A stretch of DNA of 64,000 nt from Bugulina stolonifera (taxonomy: Eukaryota; Bryozoa; Gymnolaemata; Cheilostomatida; Bugulidae). The first letter of the stretch is position 1. Each line of letters opens with the position of its first letter. Below, in pieces: positions 51,201-63,286 of the stretch. A program made the translations under genes and the position numbers. Under the pieces are notes generated by a model. That model was given only the letters and a program-made list of their open reading frames with translations. It had not been told where the DNA came from and made no database searches. Where the stretch lies: contig OW285188.1 in NCBI GenBank assembly GCA_935421135.1, forward strand, positions 15,911,233 to 15,975,232, read 5' to 3'.

Positions 51201-54200
51201 TGGTAGATAGCACTGAATTATAATTCTTGTCATTTAATGGTATTACTTGATTAAGTATTTTAACTCAATGCCCAATCAGTGAACACAGTAGGAAACCATT
51301 ACTTTAGCTTCAAAACAAATAATGTAGCTCAATGGGTTAAGCTAATGCACCTACAAATAAAATACATGTAGGCCCCTAGTGTTATTTTTGATGATGTGAG
51401 CTTGATGTAGGGCTGAACACGTTTTCGTTCTGAATATTAAAACTAGAACTAAAACTAGATGCAAGTAACTAAACAGTGGTAGTTTTAGGGAAGTAATTGG
51501 TTGCTACGGTTTGTAAATATCACAGTAAATTCTATCTGTCAACTGTATCTAATATAAGTGAATAGCCTGGTAGTCCTACATGGCAAGTCATTGTTAGTAT
51601 GACAGAGATGACAACTCCGAATACATGTATATGTAATATTTTATGTACATGTAACTACTAACAATCTGTCTGTATAATATACTAAGCATATAGTATCACT
51701 GTAGTTGTGGTGGACCAGGGGTAAAAAGATGTTATGAGTACAGCATCTGACTGTATGTTATTCAAAGTACATCATTCTGTAATGATTATAAGTATAAGTT
51801 CATGTTAATGAGGTGTAATCGTATGATTGGTCACTTATATCTTTGGATATTTTAGGCCAAGTTTCTCGGCATGCGTAACCTAGTAGAATGTGAATTCTCC
51901 AAGAAAGTGCTGGAAAGTATGTGCTTTGCATCGTTTGTACAATCTAGAGGGGCTCCCTTTCGTGTCTGTGATATATTTGATGAGGTAAGTTATGTCTTGC
52001 TGTTCCTTCATCATTATAATGAATGTTGATGGCTGAGCTCTGTTACATCATCTCCATAATTGTCTACTTAGTGGGTTTCCAGTTAGACTGTGCCTTTAAT
52101 CATTAGACCATCAGTATAATAACATCATCATGGAAATGTAACCAGTGTGTTATTTATGGTTTGATCAGAGCTGCAACTGGTTACAAGCAATCTAACCTTC
52201 ATTTCATACAGTAAAGGACTTGCCTCAAAACCTTTCTGTAGTCCCTATTGCAGTTGGCCGAACCTAGATACATTATTTAAATGGTTGGTGTACATGTATA
52301 TTATATATATTCCTATCATTTTATTCATGTAAGATGTCAGGATGGGAGAAGAGTTTAGTTTGACTTATATTTCAGGTATTTTCCTCTCTTTCTGCTGCTT
52401 TCCATGAGGAACAGGTTGATCCTACAATGGTGATGCAGCATATTAAAGAGATAGCAAACACTTTGTACCACAATGTGAGTAGTACATGTAGCACATGTAT
52501 AATATACAACTACAATGTAGTAGATACATGTACAACTAGTACACAACTAGTGCACTGTGAATTCATAAAATAGTCATGTTACTAGAAGAAAGTGAGTACT
52601 ATTTGACTCATGAGAGTTGGTAGCTACAGAATACCTTTCTGAAACAAATATTACATGCTTGTAATATTTATAAAATATTTAGCATTTCTTTAAAAATTGT
52701 GTAATATTATTTCATTAACCCAAACATTAAACTTAATGGTCCACAGAATCTGTTTATCTACATGGTTATGTGTAACATCTCTGTTATATACTGTATTACA
52801 AATGACATGCATGTAACTATATGAATATAATGAAGCTAATAACTGGCTACAATATTGTGAATTATTATTATGTTTACGCAGGAAAACCCGTTAATGAATG
52901 CTGGTGGCACAAGCTCTCAGCCATTTATAGAGAAGATACCCAAACCTACAGACGGAGCATTCTCTAGAATCCACTTACCAAAGTTCCCCATCATAGACTG
53001 GCTACATGTACAGGAAATAGTAGACAAGGGGCAGGCCAAGAGGGACAGCTATAAAAAGTCAGTATTTGGCTATTAAATGACGATATATATTGTATGGGCT
53101 CTACAGTGATGGATGGACAAGACATTTGCAGTGACATGATGAATAATTTATCCCATGCAGAACCCAATTCATTAAGTTGACTTCTGTCGTACAGTTGCAA
53201 CTCATCTGATAAAACCATTCCAATATTTTACTTGATTTCAATGGGTGTCGCTGATCATACAATGTGTATACATTTTATCAAATGAAGTGAATATTGTTCC
53301 ATTTTCTTCTAGCTGAACATTCCTTATAATAGCGATAATTTAGCCGTTTCTGTCACTGATTGCTTTTCTAAATACCAATGGGATTGGTATTGATAGTAGT
53401 ATTGGTAGAAAGTGTAGTGTATCTCTTTTAGTTCTAAAGTATTCTTTGCATGAATCAAAGTTTTACGATCTTTAATAATATTTTAATGCCATGGCTAAGT
53501 AGTCCAATGTATCATTGCAGGCACACGCACTCAAGGACTCCTCCTCAGCGTATCGTACCGATGGGTATGCTGTATAATAAACAGACTAGCTACTATGCTA
53601 ACCAAACTAGAAGGCTGGAAGTGCTCCACAATTGTGTCAAGTTTATTTTTGAGAACAAGATATCAGATGCTAGAAAAGTAAGCATTTGCTAAATAATAAA
53701 ATAATTGTTTGCTTGTTTGTTTATGCAGCAACTGGACATGAAATTTTGGTTTTGGATTTTTTATTTTGATAGACTGGAGATACAACTAAACATGGAGGAA
53801 TTTTTAATATATTATTTTTTCGACCATGTGACGTAGGCATCCACCAACACTGGTACAAGTACTTCTTTATTTTTAGCTCGATGTGACTTTTTTCTAACAC
53901 ATACACGGCCACTACACTGAGTACACAATGTCAAGTTGTACATCTTTTTTGTTGGGATTATATGGTTTAACGCCTGGAGGACTTTCCTTTCTTGCCCTTC
54001 CTGCTTCTCCTCCTCCTCCTACGCCTGCGCTTTGAGCCGCGTCGGGAGCGAGATCTTTTTGATCTCCTGCTTCTGCTCCTTTTGCGACTGCCTCTCCTGG
54101 ATCTCCTTCGAGATCTCCTCCTCCTCCTGCGGCCCCTGAACATCACAAACACTCTATTTTATATCACAGTCAGAAACCCATCCCAAGAGCGTATTTTAGA

Positions 54201-57200
54201 AGATATTTAATTGAAAATTGCATTAATTATGTTTAGTAAAATATATCCTTACCTGCGGGACCTGCTGCGCTTCTTGCTACCAGATCTGCGTCTACGTCTT
54301 CGCCTACGTCTGCTCATTTGTTGCTCATCATCATGCTTGGCAACAGTGCGGCGCCTCTTGCTTGGCCCCCTGGCTCCCTTGCTGGTGGTTCTGTGTTTAC
54401 GGCCCATCAGCTGGTCGTCTGAGGGAGCGGAAGACCGTCTCATGACGTCTGCAAAATTGTTATAAATGTATACATCTAGTAATTAATTGTCAATGCAATT
54501 GCAAATAATTTCAATTTATTAATTTAATATTGGTAAAATATTATTTGAATTTAATTTTATTTAAATTTAATTTTTATTTAATTATATATAAATTTAATAT
54601 TGTTGACTTACCGGTCTCTTCCCCTCTTGATCGAGATCTTGATTTGGTACCCATCTTTCCAAGTTCCAAACTGAACTTTCATTGCAAAACGGGCTCTTTT
54701 ATACCCTTCGATTTTCCTTTCATTGGTCGAAAGAACAATCGCGATTGTTTACTATTGGTCGATTTTTCTTGATTGTCTCTTATTGGCTGTTGAACAATTT
54801 TCTATTGGCTGAAATTTAATCCTGAAATCCTTCCGGAACCTTCATCTGGAAACGGGCGCATTCCGATTACATCATGATTTTGGTGAAGAAACCACTTGTG
54901 AATAAAAATAGGATTTCTGAATAAAATAATTTTTTATCATAATCAATTTTACTCACTGACAACACTGATTAAGATTATAGGTGCATTTGTATTTCCATTA
55001 CTGTAATATTCTATGCCGAACTGGAAATCTTTTTACTGTGTTCATCATGTTTACTTATTATAGGAAGCTGCATTATAATTTACATGTAAACTAGATCGCT
55101 TCTTCTCAGTGAAGTTATCTAAGTTGTTCAAACTGAAATCAAAGTAAACCAGACATAGTCAACATGATTCTAATCCAGTGTGATGAACTTGCTAGTCTAC
55201 GCTGCCGTTTAGATCAGCAAAGCATACAGCAATGCAGCATAATGTCAAGCCGCCTAGAACTGAAAATATTATGTGGAAAAAAAAGTCAATACACAGAAAT
55301 AGTGATAGTAATTATGCATGATTTTTAAAGACTTGATGGTATGAAAAATTGCAGTGTGTTTTATGCAGATTAACAGCAATGGTTGAAAAATTGCGTTAAG
55401 TTTGTTCTCATATGCCATACAGAGGTTTTGGTTGCTTTATTGCAAAATTCTTCCTCTTTGAAACACATGGTAGTAGTGTTTGCTACGCTAAGCTAATTAT
55501 AATGCTACTGTTTATGTTTATAGATATATCCCGCTGTTGTCCGAGCTCTCAAGAATAAGACGGCACGGCACGCACTTACGGAAGATCTGAAACATCATGC
55601 CGCTCAAAACAAGTGCAATCTAGACCACCAGCAGTTCTTAATAGTTGTGAAACTGTTTAATGCTCTACTGCAGAATGAATCCCCTCTAGATGAGAACGGT
55701 ATCGCAGCGCAGTTACTTCCTCTTGGGGATACCTTCTGTCGGGTAAGGGAGGAGTGTAGGCAAGACATAGTTACAGGCATATCAGTAGTCAGCCGATTTG
55801 TCGTACATCATCATGTGAAAGTCATTACTGGACTATTTCTTCTCTAATATAACCTGGTTATGTTGGTTATTAACCGTGAGATTTCTAGTCCTAAGTTCTA
55901 CAGTAAATCACTAACAAACCCACCAACACTATTGGAAGAACCCAGGCTAACCTTAGCACAGAAACATACTGTGAATTTCATGCAATAGAAAGCTCATCAT
56001 ATATTATATTTAGTCTGTAATGCATGTATGTGGTATATATATGTAAATGCAGAATTGATTGTATAATATTCAGCAGATTACAGTCTATTTAACGTCACTG
56101 TATTGGTAAGTCATTTATTATTGGCACTACAGCTGTTGAATTATTTTTCTGTTTAGAAATATTTGGGATATAATAATGGCTGACCTTCACAGTTGTATTA
56201 TAGTAAGTACGTCTTACAGTTTGCCATTTAGTAAAACCTACACACTTACTGGTATTGTATGTTGCAGAGACTATCACCTGGAGTCATACAGTTTGCATAC
56301 ACCTGCATACAGGAACATGCTGTGTGGGGCAACCAGCAGTTCTGGGAAGCTACATTTTACGAGGAAGTCCAGAGGCAGATTAGAAGTCTATATCAGTCTA
56401 TGTACAAAGAGAAAACCCTACAGTCTAGTCAAGTATGTGTGGTGTATATAACGACAACATGTGTGTATTAATACATTGTTATGCAGGCCTGTACGTTTTA
56501 CATGTATGTTGGGCTATCAAAGTACACTCTACACTGTTAGTTATGTACAAAATTATCTTTTTTTCCTTCACATGAATATCTGCTGTAGAGGATTTATTCT
56601 TTACTGAAAATCCTAAAACATCCCTATACATGGGTGTACATGTACATGGTTTTTATTGTACAATATTGATCACCAATGTATAGGCCTATTATACTTGTGA
56701 ACGTGTCTGTCTGTAGTCCACAAACCCCAGCACATCTCGCTCTTCATCCAGTTCTCTTCAGTCCACAGATAGTCCTCAACGGCACTCAGATCAAACATTT
56801 AAACAAACGGAATCTCTTGTGACTGATGACGTCAGCTGCCTGGACATCGCTGCCGAAGAGGTGAGTGGAAACTAAATAACTTAAACATGGCTACGGGTAA
56901 ACCTGTTACATGCAACAGGTATCTGGTGACATTCTAAGATGTTTGATTTGTAGAAATATAAGTGCATTTGGTCATAAGAGGTGCTTTCAGTCAGCAGGAT
57001 TTTTACTAATAATTATATTAATAAATTATGTTTTAGTTCATCAATGTATTTTATTAATAAAAGTGTAGGAAGAAATTGTAGGAAACATTTTAGAGGTTTT
57101 CTGAATTACTGTTCAAGGGAAGTTGATGTAGCACTAAATATTACGTTTGATTAGCTCCGTAAGGTCAAGTACACCAAAGAGGCAGAGCTTCAGAACCTAA

Positions 57201-60200
57201 GCTCACAGGAAGAGGGAATTGTCTACTCTCAGGCATTGCATTTCTGTAACAGAATGGTCTATCTAAAAGTTCCGCTTGATACCAGTCGTGGTATGCCTTT
57301 CTTACCTCGTGGAGAGGAGAGTGCCAGTAGCCATTTTACTCCCAGGTACAAAATTCTTGGACCTTCTACACTAACTTTTATTTGAAGTTGTTTTATTTTG
57401 AGCTTATGAATATAATATTGCCAGGAATCACTGATATTTATATCTGTTTTGTATATAATCTTGCAGTATTGCTGATAGCGCTAGTATCGATGGTGAGTCA
57501 GGGTTTGAGGAAGCGGAAGTCTCAGAAGTGAGTGTTGGGGTATCAAAGGTGATCACAAGGTTCATCGAAAAGGTAAGAAATAGTGTACTATGTAGTCCAT
57601 TTAGATTAGAGTTATGCAAATAAAGTATAAAGCTTGTTTTACTCGTAAAATGTAGTTAGCAGTATTTTTTACTATTACTACTACAAATATTCAACAAATT
57701 TTGTTGGTATTCTGTTTGCATATGGTTTAGTAGGTTTAGTAGAAAATTTAGTATATTGGCATGTAAATAATCCATTTACATGCCAATAATAGAGACTGAG
57801 TACCTACATAATATACAGAGACTGAGTACCTATATAATATACAGAGACTGAGTACCTACATAATATACAGAGACTGAGTACCTACATAATATACAGAGAC
57901 TGAGTACCTGTATAAACTATGAATTGGTGTTTCATTAGCTTGGCTAGTTGTTGCATATCTCTGAAGTTGTCCTCTCTTTATTAATTGGTCTCACCATTGT
58001 TGATAGCTCCTATTAATAGTATAGAGCTAACAATTTTATGACAAATAAAATATATTATATATTAAGTAGTTGTGTAGTATAATGTTCAGTAGACATTATA
58101 CTTGAATAATGGTATATCTGCACACCATGAAGACAGTAAAAGATCAAATATTTGTTAAATGACTCATATCTATAATGACTTGTATACATGTATAATATAT
58201 AATATATGTAATGTTTCTAATTCTTGGAATCAAGCCTAAAACTTGATCAAATCAATTCTTTATAATATGTCTATCGGGCTACATCCAGGTATGCAGAGAG
58301 AGTGGAGTTAGTGACAATCATATGAAGTCATTGCATCAGAATGTACCCACTCTAGTATCTATGCATGTGGAGACGATAGACAATGTATGCAGAGAGAGTA
58401 AACGACTTCCACCAATACTAAAGGTAGTCTTTATTCACTACAACTACATTTGTACATCAATCTATGTGATTTATAAATAAATAATACACCTAGGATTAAT
58501 GTAAATATATTATGTTTGTAACATTGGACAGTGGCAGTACCTGTGGCATACCCATTCGATTTGTCAATATTGTGCATATCTAACTGCTTTTGGTTATATT
58601 ACAATGTGAATGCTTTACTTGTCCCTATATAGCCTAAGATAACAGCACCATGCCTGTTACCTGGTGAGGCTGTGGTTATAGATGGGTTGAGGGCGTACTT
58701 ACTACTCGATGGACGAGATGAGTATCATTCTACGGAACCCGGGCCACAGTTCATGCCAGCAGAGGGAGCAATATTCCTGACATCATATCGAGTGATATTT
58801 AAAGGAACGCCATGTGACCAATACGGTTAGTTATTGTCATACAGTATGCAGTAATATGATTCATTTGGAAAATAGTATCCTAGTAAGGTATACAAGACTA
58901 AACACTTTTATATAAAACAATTGTTTGACCAGTCTAGATTATTCTGTATAGGGAAAACTGTCTATGAAAAATTGTCTATTTTGTAGCCTGTGAACTAAAC
59001 GTCATCAGATCAACCCCTCTGTCTGCTATAAACAAGGAGAAGAAGATGAGAAGTGAATATTTCCAGCACTTAGAGATGTATCTGCAGCATATAATACAGA
59101 TCAGATCTCATACATTTCAGGTGAATCCTCTAGCCATACATACAAACATGTAATTAGATGAATATAGTTTGGTAATATCAGAAATGCTGTGTATCAATAA
59201 GTTGAGGAGGGATCTCAGAACACTTTTTAGCCAATATAATGGCTAATATTATAGTGTCTACATTTCGTACTAATGCATACCTCAACGACTAGGAAAAGTA
59301 TCTTTGGGTTTATGTGGTATGATGTGTTCTTCTGGTCAAGCGCTCCCATCTCACACTATTGTAATAAATATTTTGATTTTGGAGTTATTATCTCATGCTT
59401 CATCTAGTTTATTGGGAAGACAACTGCTAAAAGTAACTAAAATGTAGGCCAACTACAATATACATGTACATGTATTTTTACTTTTATGGTACATTACCCA
59501 TATTTATATGTAATTATATAATATATAAGTATGTGCTTAGCAGGGTGGACATTGCATGATAGAAAATGTTTTCGTTTCCATTAAACATGAGTAAACACAT
59601 CCATAGCCATACTTTTATTGGTTATGAATATACATGTATATACCCCTGAGTTTGAATAATAGAATATGTTTACATATATTATGTAAACTCTTAGTTGGGG
59701 TAATGGAATATGCTTATGGATATGTAAACTATCTTTTCAATAAACAGAATTTGCTTAGGTAAATGGTTATTATACTCATGTAGTCAGTCCTGTTACATAG
59801 TTACATATTACGTACACACGTACAGTAAATGCATTATTGTACACAATATATAATATTAATGTCATGTATAATGTTTACTGTATCTCATTGTTAACAGTTG
59901 ATGAAGATTGGGTTTGACGAGGAAGTGGGGGAGGAGAATGTGGAACAGTTCAGAAAGGCTCTGCTTAAGGGAAGGTCTCCTCTCAGTGTTCTAGAGACGT
60001 TTGCCTTCAGTGGGGCTTCACTCATACCAGTAGCTGTCGACCAGAAGAGAAAGGAGAAGTATCACACCTTACGGTATATACCTATACTCTCCATGTCTAT
60101 ACAATATATACACTGTAGATACTATTATAGTATCTACAGTTGATATCTACACTCTCCCTGTCTAGACAATATGTAGATACTATTATAGTATCTACAGTTG

Positions 60201-63200
60201 ATATCTACACTCTCCCTGTCTAGACAATATGTAGATACTATTATACTCTACGCTATATACTTGTATGTACACTCTCCTTGTCTAAACAATAGGTACATTG
60301 TATATTATATTGATCAGCATTTTAGTAGAGTACAAAATTGATTATGTTATGCTTTTATTGAAAGTATGAAAACTTCGGGGCACAGTAAGCTGTTTGGGTG
60401 TTATGTGCGTAACGTTTTACATTATATTTAACTATAGTCTATAAACAAGTGGTTTTGTTTGCAGGGATCTTGGCAAAACACTGAAAAAGACGGTTCGTAA
60501 AACCGCTGGTCTAAAACCTGCAAAACCTTCTGATCGCAAAACAAGGTACATGTTGTCGGGACGGGGTAGTATGAGAGGTATGCCCCCCTCACTTACTGAA
60601 GAACTGGATGGTAGACCTGACAGTCTATATGGAGATGAAGATAGCTGGTCCAGTAAGTCTACTTTCAGTTAATGGAGTTACACGGAAGTTCTTGTGTCAA
60701 ATGAATCATAAATGACTACATGTCTGGTCACTTTTGTGACCAGAGGGTTCAATTATGCTGACTAATGGGGTTTTGTATTGTTGTTACCAACTGAAACTTG
60801 GTCACAAAGCTATGAGTTACTACTTATATGTGTGGATTAAGGATGTGGAACACAATAATTATATATTTAGGTTATAGGCAAACTGTTGAGACTTTGCCTC
60901 CATCATGGCGAGCATTTGTGAGCACACCACGTAAGATTGAGCATGGTGTGCTGTCTACCAGTGATAATTGACAGCTAGACAGCATATAGAATATGTGTTC
61001 TTTATTCCAACTATGCAATAACTACCATATCAGAGCTTTTATTAATATGACTAACAAATATATTTACGTATAATTTTAACTTGACTGGCTATGTGAACAT
61101 AATTATTATTATATTATTTGAACTTTGTATTAGAGTTGATGTAAAAATTAAAATGTCGGTCGGAATATTTGCGGGCTCACAACTCTGTAATTTGTAGTAG
61201 GATAATTACACTATTTACTAAATCCTATTGTGTTCGGCATCTGGGCGTTTGCAATAGTCTAGCATTTGCTTATAGGGAGGGCATACTTCTCGCTCCTACA
61301 TCTGGAACATGGTGATTATTCAGTTTTTATATTCGGCATGGAATCGGCTTTAATAAACATGGCAGCCATGCTGCATTGTTGCTGTGCTGATTGTGAGGTG
61401 ACTGTAGAACTTTAATGTTTCAACTTTAACTTTCGGAATTTCCGGAATGATCTACTTTTTGGTGACAGCAGCGTACTGTGAAGTTAATATTACCCTTTTG
61501 TGAGATAAATGAGTATGCATGCTGTAATTGTAGGGACATTTGAGCAAGGTTTGTATGAAAAGTGTGTGATTTGAGCTTATTTCAGTTTATGAAATTAGTA
61601 ACTGCTGCAAGTAGTGCTGTTCATCTTTAGAGTAAATACACTTGAGTATAACTTCCCTGTGAGCCTTTGAGATTGGTCTAACATTCACCACCCTGATGAT
61701 ATAGTTTCTATTATATATTATATATTTTCCTATAGTGTAGGATTTTTTTCTTCAGTATTTCATCTACCAGTATCACACACATTATATAAATACTATATGT
61801 TTGTCCTGCTAGACTTAGTGCACTAGTACTTGAACCCATACTAGATAGTGCAAGGTAGAACTATTACAGTAATACATGACATGCATCAAATGGTATATTT
61901 ACTAAAATAATGGCGCCCGAATATTGTTTCCTTTTCCTATTTTAATAAGTTTGCTAATAAGCTTTACATGTGATTTTTATTTTTAGTTTACAAAGTGTAC
62001 ATTTCCCAAAATTTATTTTAAATGTATGCAGTGTAATGTGAAGTACAGTATTTTCCACTATCACCTGTTTCTATATACATGTACTACTATTCACGTATTG
62101 ATGGCATTGATGCACTCTATATAATACATGTACAAGAAATCTTTATGACATGATGTAATGAATTGTTGCAGTTATGAGTCATGAAGATGTACATATGGGT
62201 CTCCAAACTGACCCAAAAACCCAGGAAAGGCTTTCTGAGTTGCTGTGCTACAGGGACTTTGTACGGTTAAATCTTATTGGCTCTCAAAGAAGTGTTGGGC
62301 AGCGAACCAGATCAGAGAATTTTTTCATCAGCAATCTCAACTCTAGCTACAAGATGTGTCACAGGTAACACCAACCAACATTTGATCTCTATGTTAGCCT
62401 TTGGAAAGGATATGTACATGTAGTCTAGGGATTTGTTGACCCTGTTACATGTAGTGTTGTTTGTAGCATCATAATATGAAGTCATAGTAACATGATGAGC
62501 ATGGATATAGTTATTATTTTAGTTCATTAGAGGTTTGTTTATCTATGGCTAGAATTTGAATCATAAAAGCTGGTTTTGACTTTGTAGTTACCCAGGCCTG
62601 CTGATATTCCCCAATAATATATCTGACGAGAGCATCATGAGATTTGGGCGGAGTCACAGGCAGAGTAGATTTCCTGTGATCACATGGCGTCACCATAGAA
62701 CCAAAGCCTTACTACTCAGAGCTAGTGCATTTCATAGTAAATCAGTGATGGGAAAATTCAAGGCCTCACAAGGTAATCAATTCTGTCAACACTGAAATAC
62801 ATTTTCTTTGATACTATATTTTGTTTACTCTACTATCTAAATCTTTGTCTTCTTTAAGTGGTAAGAATTAAAGTGGTTAGTTCATGTAGCATGCTACACC
62901 TGTGTCTCATCTCTATTTCACTTTATTTTTAGGATCAGCAAACAACAGAGACTCGACGGGAAGTCTGTCAACATCTTACGAGATGGAGAAGTACCTAACA
63001 GTGCTGTCATCACTGACACCTGCCGGTAAATCTCAGCATGGTAGTTCAGATACTCTGGGTATGTCCAACACCATGTCTATGACCCTCACTCCCTCCTCAT
63101 CATATGACACCTCATCTAGAGTATCTCCATCTCGCAATACGACTGGAATTCTTGGCGGTATGTTTGATAAACGAACATCTCGCTTTCTAAGTCGGGGTTC

Positions 63201-63286
63201 AGCCGCTGATCATAACAAAGGAATGTCCCACTTCACAATGGCTCATACTAGCTCTGGTATAACGTTCTCTGCCAAGAGTCCAAGAG
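42279..63286 (+). CDS. SBF: SBF/MTMR5-MTMR13 family protein (DENN, GRAM, pseudophosphatase), 5' part of the gene
   Basis: Orthologue of SBF1/SBF2: a DENN-domain Rab exchange factor fused to a catalytically dead myotubularin, acting with active MTMR partners on endosomes. Twenty-five exons join in phase to 1377 codons: 42279-42342, 42797-42879, 43108-43377, 44301-44406, 45266-45382, 47457-47589, 48632-48854, 50021-50212, 51856-51984, 52376-52474, 52882-53057, 53521-53677, 55524-55742, 56268-56432, 56717-56860, 57155-57345, 57467-57572, 58289-58423, 58633-58825, 58987-59120, 59898-60073, 60465-60652, 62172-62364, 62588-62772, 62933-63286. Residues 1-139 are uDENN ([22 protein letters not shown]), to about 332 cDENN ([14 protein letters not shown]), to about 439 dDENN; about 531-823 the SBF domain; about 903-1070 GRAM ([17 protein letters not shown]); the myotubularin-like part begins near 1133 (SYPGLLIFP). 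The gene runs off the right edge before the dead active-site loop. A weak donor (GTCAGT) follows exon 11. Whether it is closer to SBF1 or SBF2 cannot be said; it probably predates their split. Confidence 0.95.
43672..43694 (+). repeat. (CTAC)n microsatellite
   Basis: Six tandem CTAC/CCTA units in SBF intron 3. Confidence 0.8.
50465..50524. repeat. Nested perfect palindromes (hairpin/cruciform)
   Basis: Outer arms of 18 bp (50465-50482 and 50507-50524, CATAATACATGTACATGA and its complement) are perfect. Inside, 50487-50511 is a second perfect palindrome with 12-bp arms around a single G (CATGACTGTATA). It lies in an SBF intron. Confidence 0.85.
53866..53871 (-). terminator. Poly(A) signal of the nested Arg-rich gene
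   Basis: AATAAA on the minus strand, about 96 nt beyond the stop at 53967. No histone-type stem-loop is seen between them, so the mRNA is probably polyadenylated. Confidence 0.6.
53967..54654 (-). CDS. Small Arg/Ser-rich basic protein (protamine-like or SR-like), nested in SBF intron 12
   Basis: Three minus-strand exons, 54612-54654, 54253-54448 and 53967-54135, with GTAAG donors and good acceptors, join in phase to 135 residues and a TAA. The product begins [13 protein letters not shown], has a mixed middle (about 15-70, with DDQLMGRKH and a KHDDEQQ patch), then a run of nine Arg and alternating Arg/Ser blocks to the end; it has almost no hydrophobic core and no Cys. Such composition fits a sperm nuclear basic protein (protamine- or linker-histone-like), or a short SR-type RNA-binding partner lacking an RRM. 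Its own TATA box, four CCAAT boxes and poly(A) signal show an independent gene, not an SBF exon. It lies antisense to SBF within the 1.85-kb intron between exons 53677 and 55524. Function is inference from composition only. Confidence 0.8.
54697..54808 (-). promoter_or_regulatory. Promoter of the nested Arg-rich gene: TATA box and four CCAAT boxes
   Basis: Minus-strand TATAAAA at 54697-54703, 43 bp before the ATG, implies a 5' UTR of only about 15 nt. Upstream, CCAAT occurs on the same strand at 54722-54726, 54754-54758, 54782-54786 and 54804-54808, spaced 22-32 bp. A 16-bp perfect palindrome (AACAATCGCGATTGTT, 54734-54749) lies between the first two. Arrays of CCAAT boxes upstream of a TATA box are characteristic of histone genes and bind NF-Y. 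Confidence 0.75.
57791..57911. repeat. 26-bp minisatellite, about 5 copies
   Basis: Units start at 57791, 57817, 57843, 57869 and 57895, each beginning AGAGACTGAGTACCTACATA; the last is truncated. SBF intron 17. Confidence 0.95.
60074..60290. repeat. 58-bp tandem repeat with internal palindrome, about 3.5 copies
   Basis: The word GTAGATACTATTATAG recurs at 60115, 60173 and 60231 (period 58). Two units contain the near-perfect palindrome built on CTGTAGATACTA and its complement. The array starts directly at the donor of the SBF exon ending at 60073. Confidence 0.9.

Noticed and set aside
53936..54465. Leu-rich + strand ORFs opposite the Arg-rich gene
   Set aside because: Antisense of Arg codons reads as Leu/Pro; the minus-strand frame has matching splice sites, promoter and poly(A) signal.
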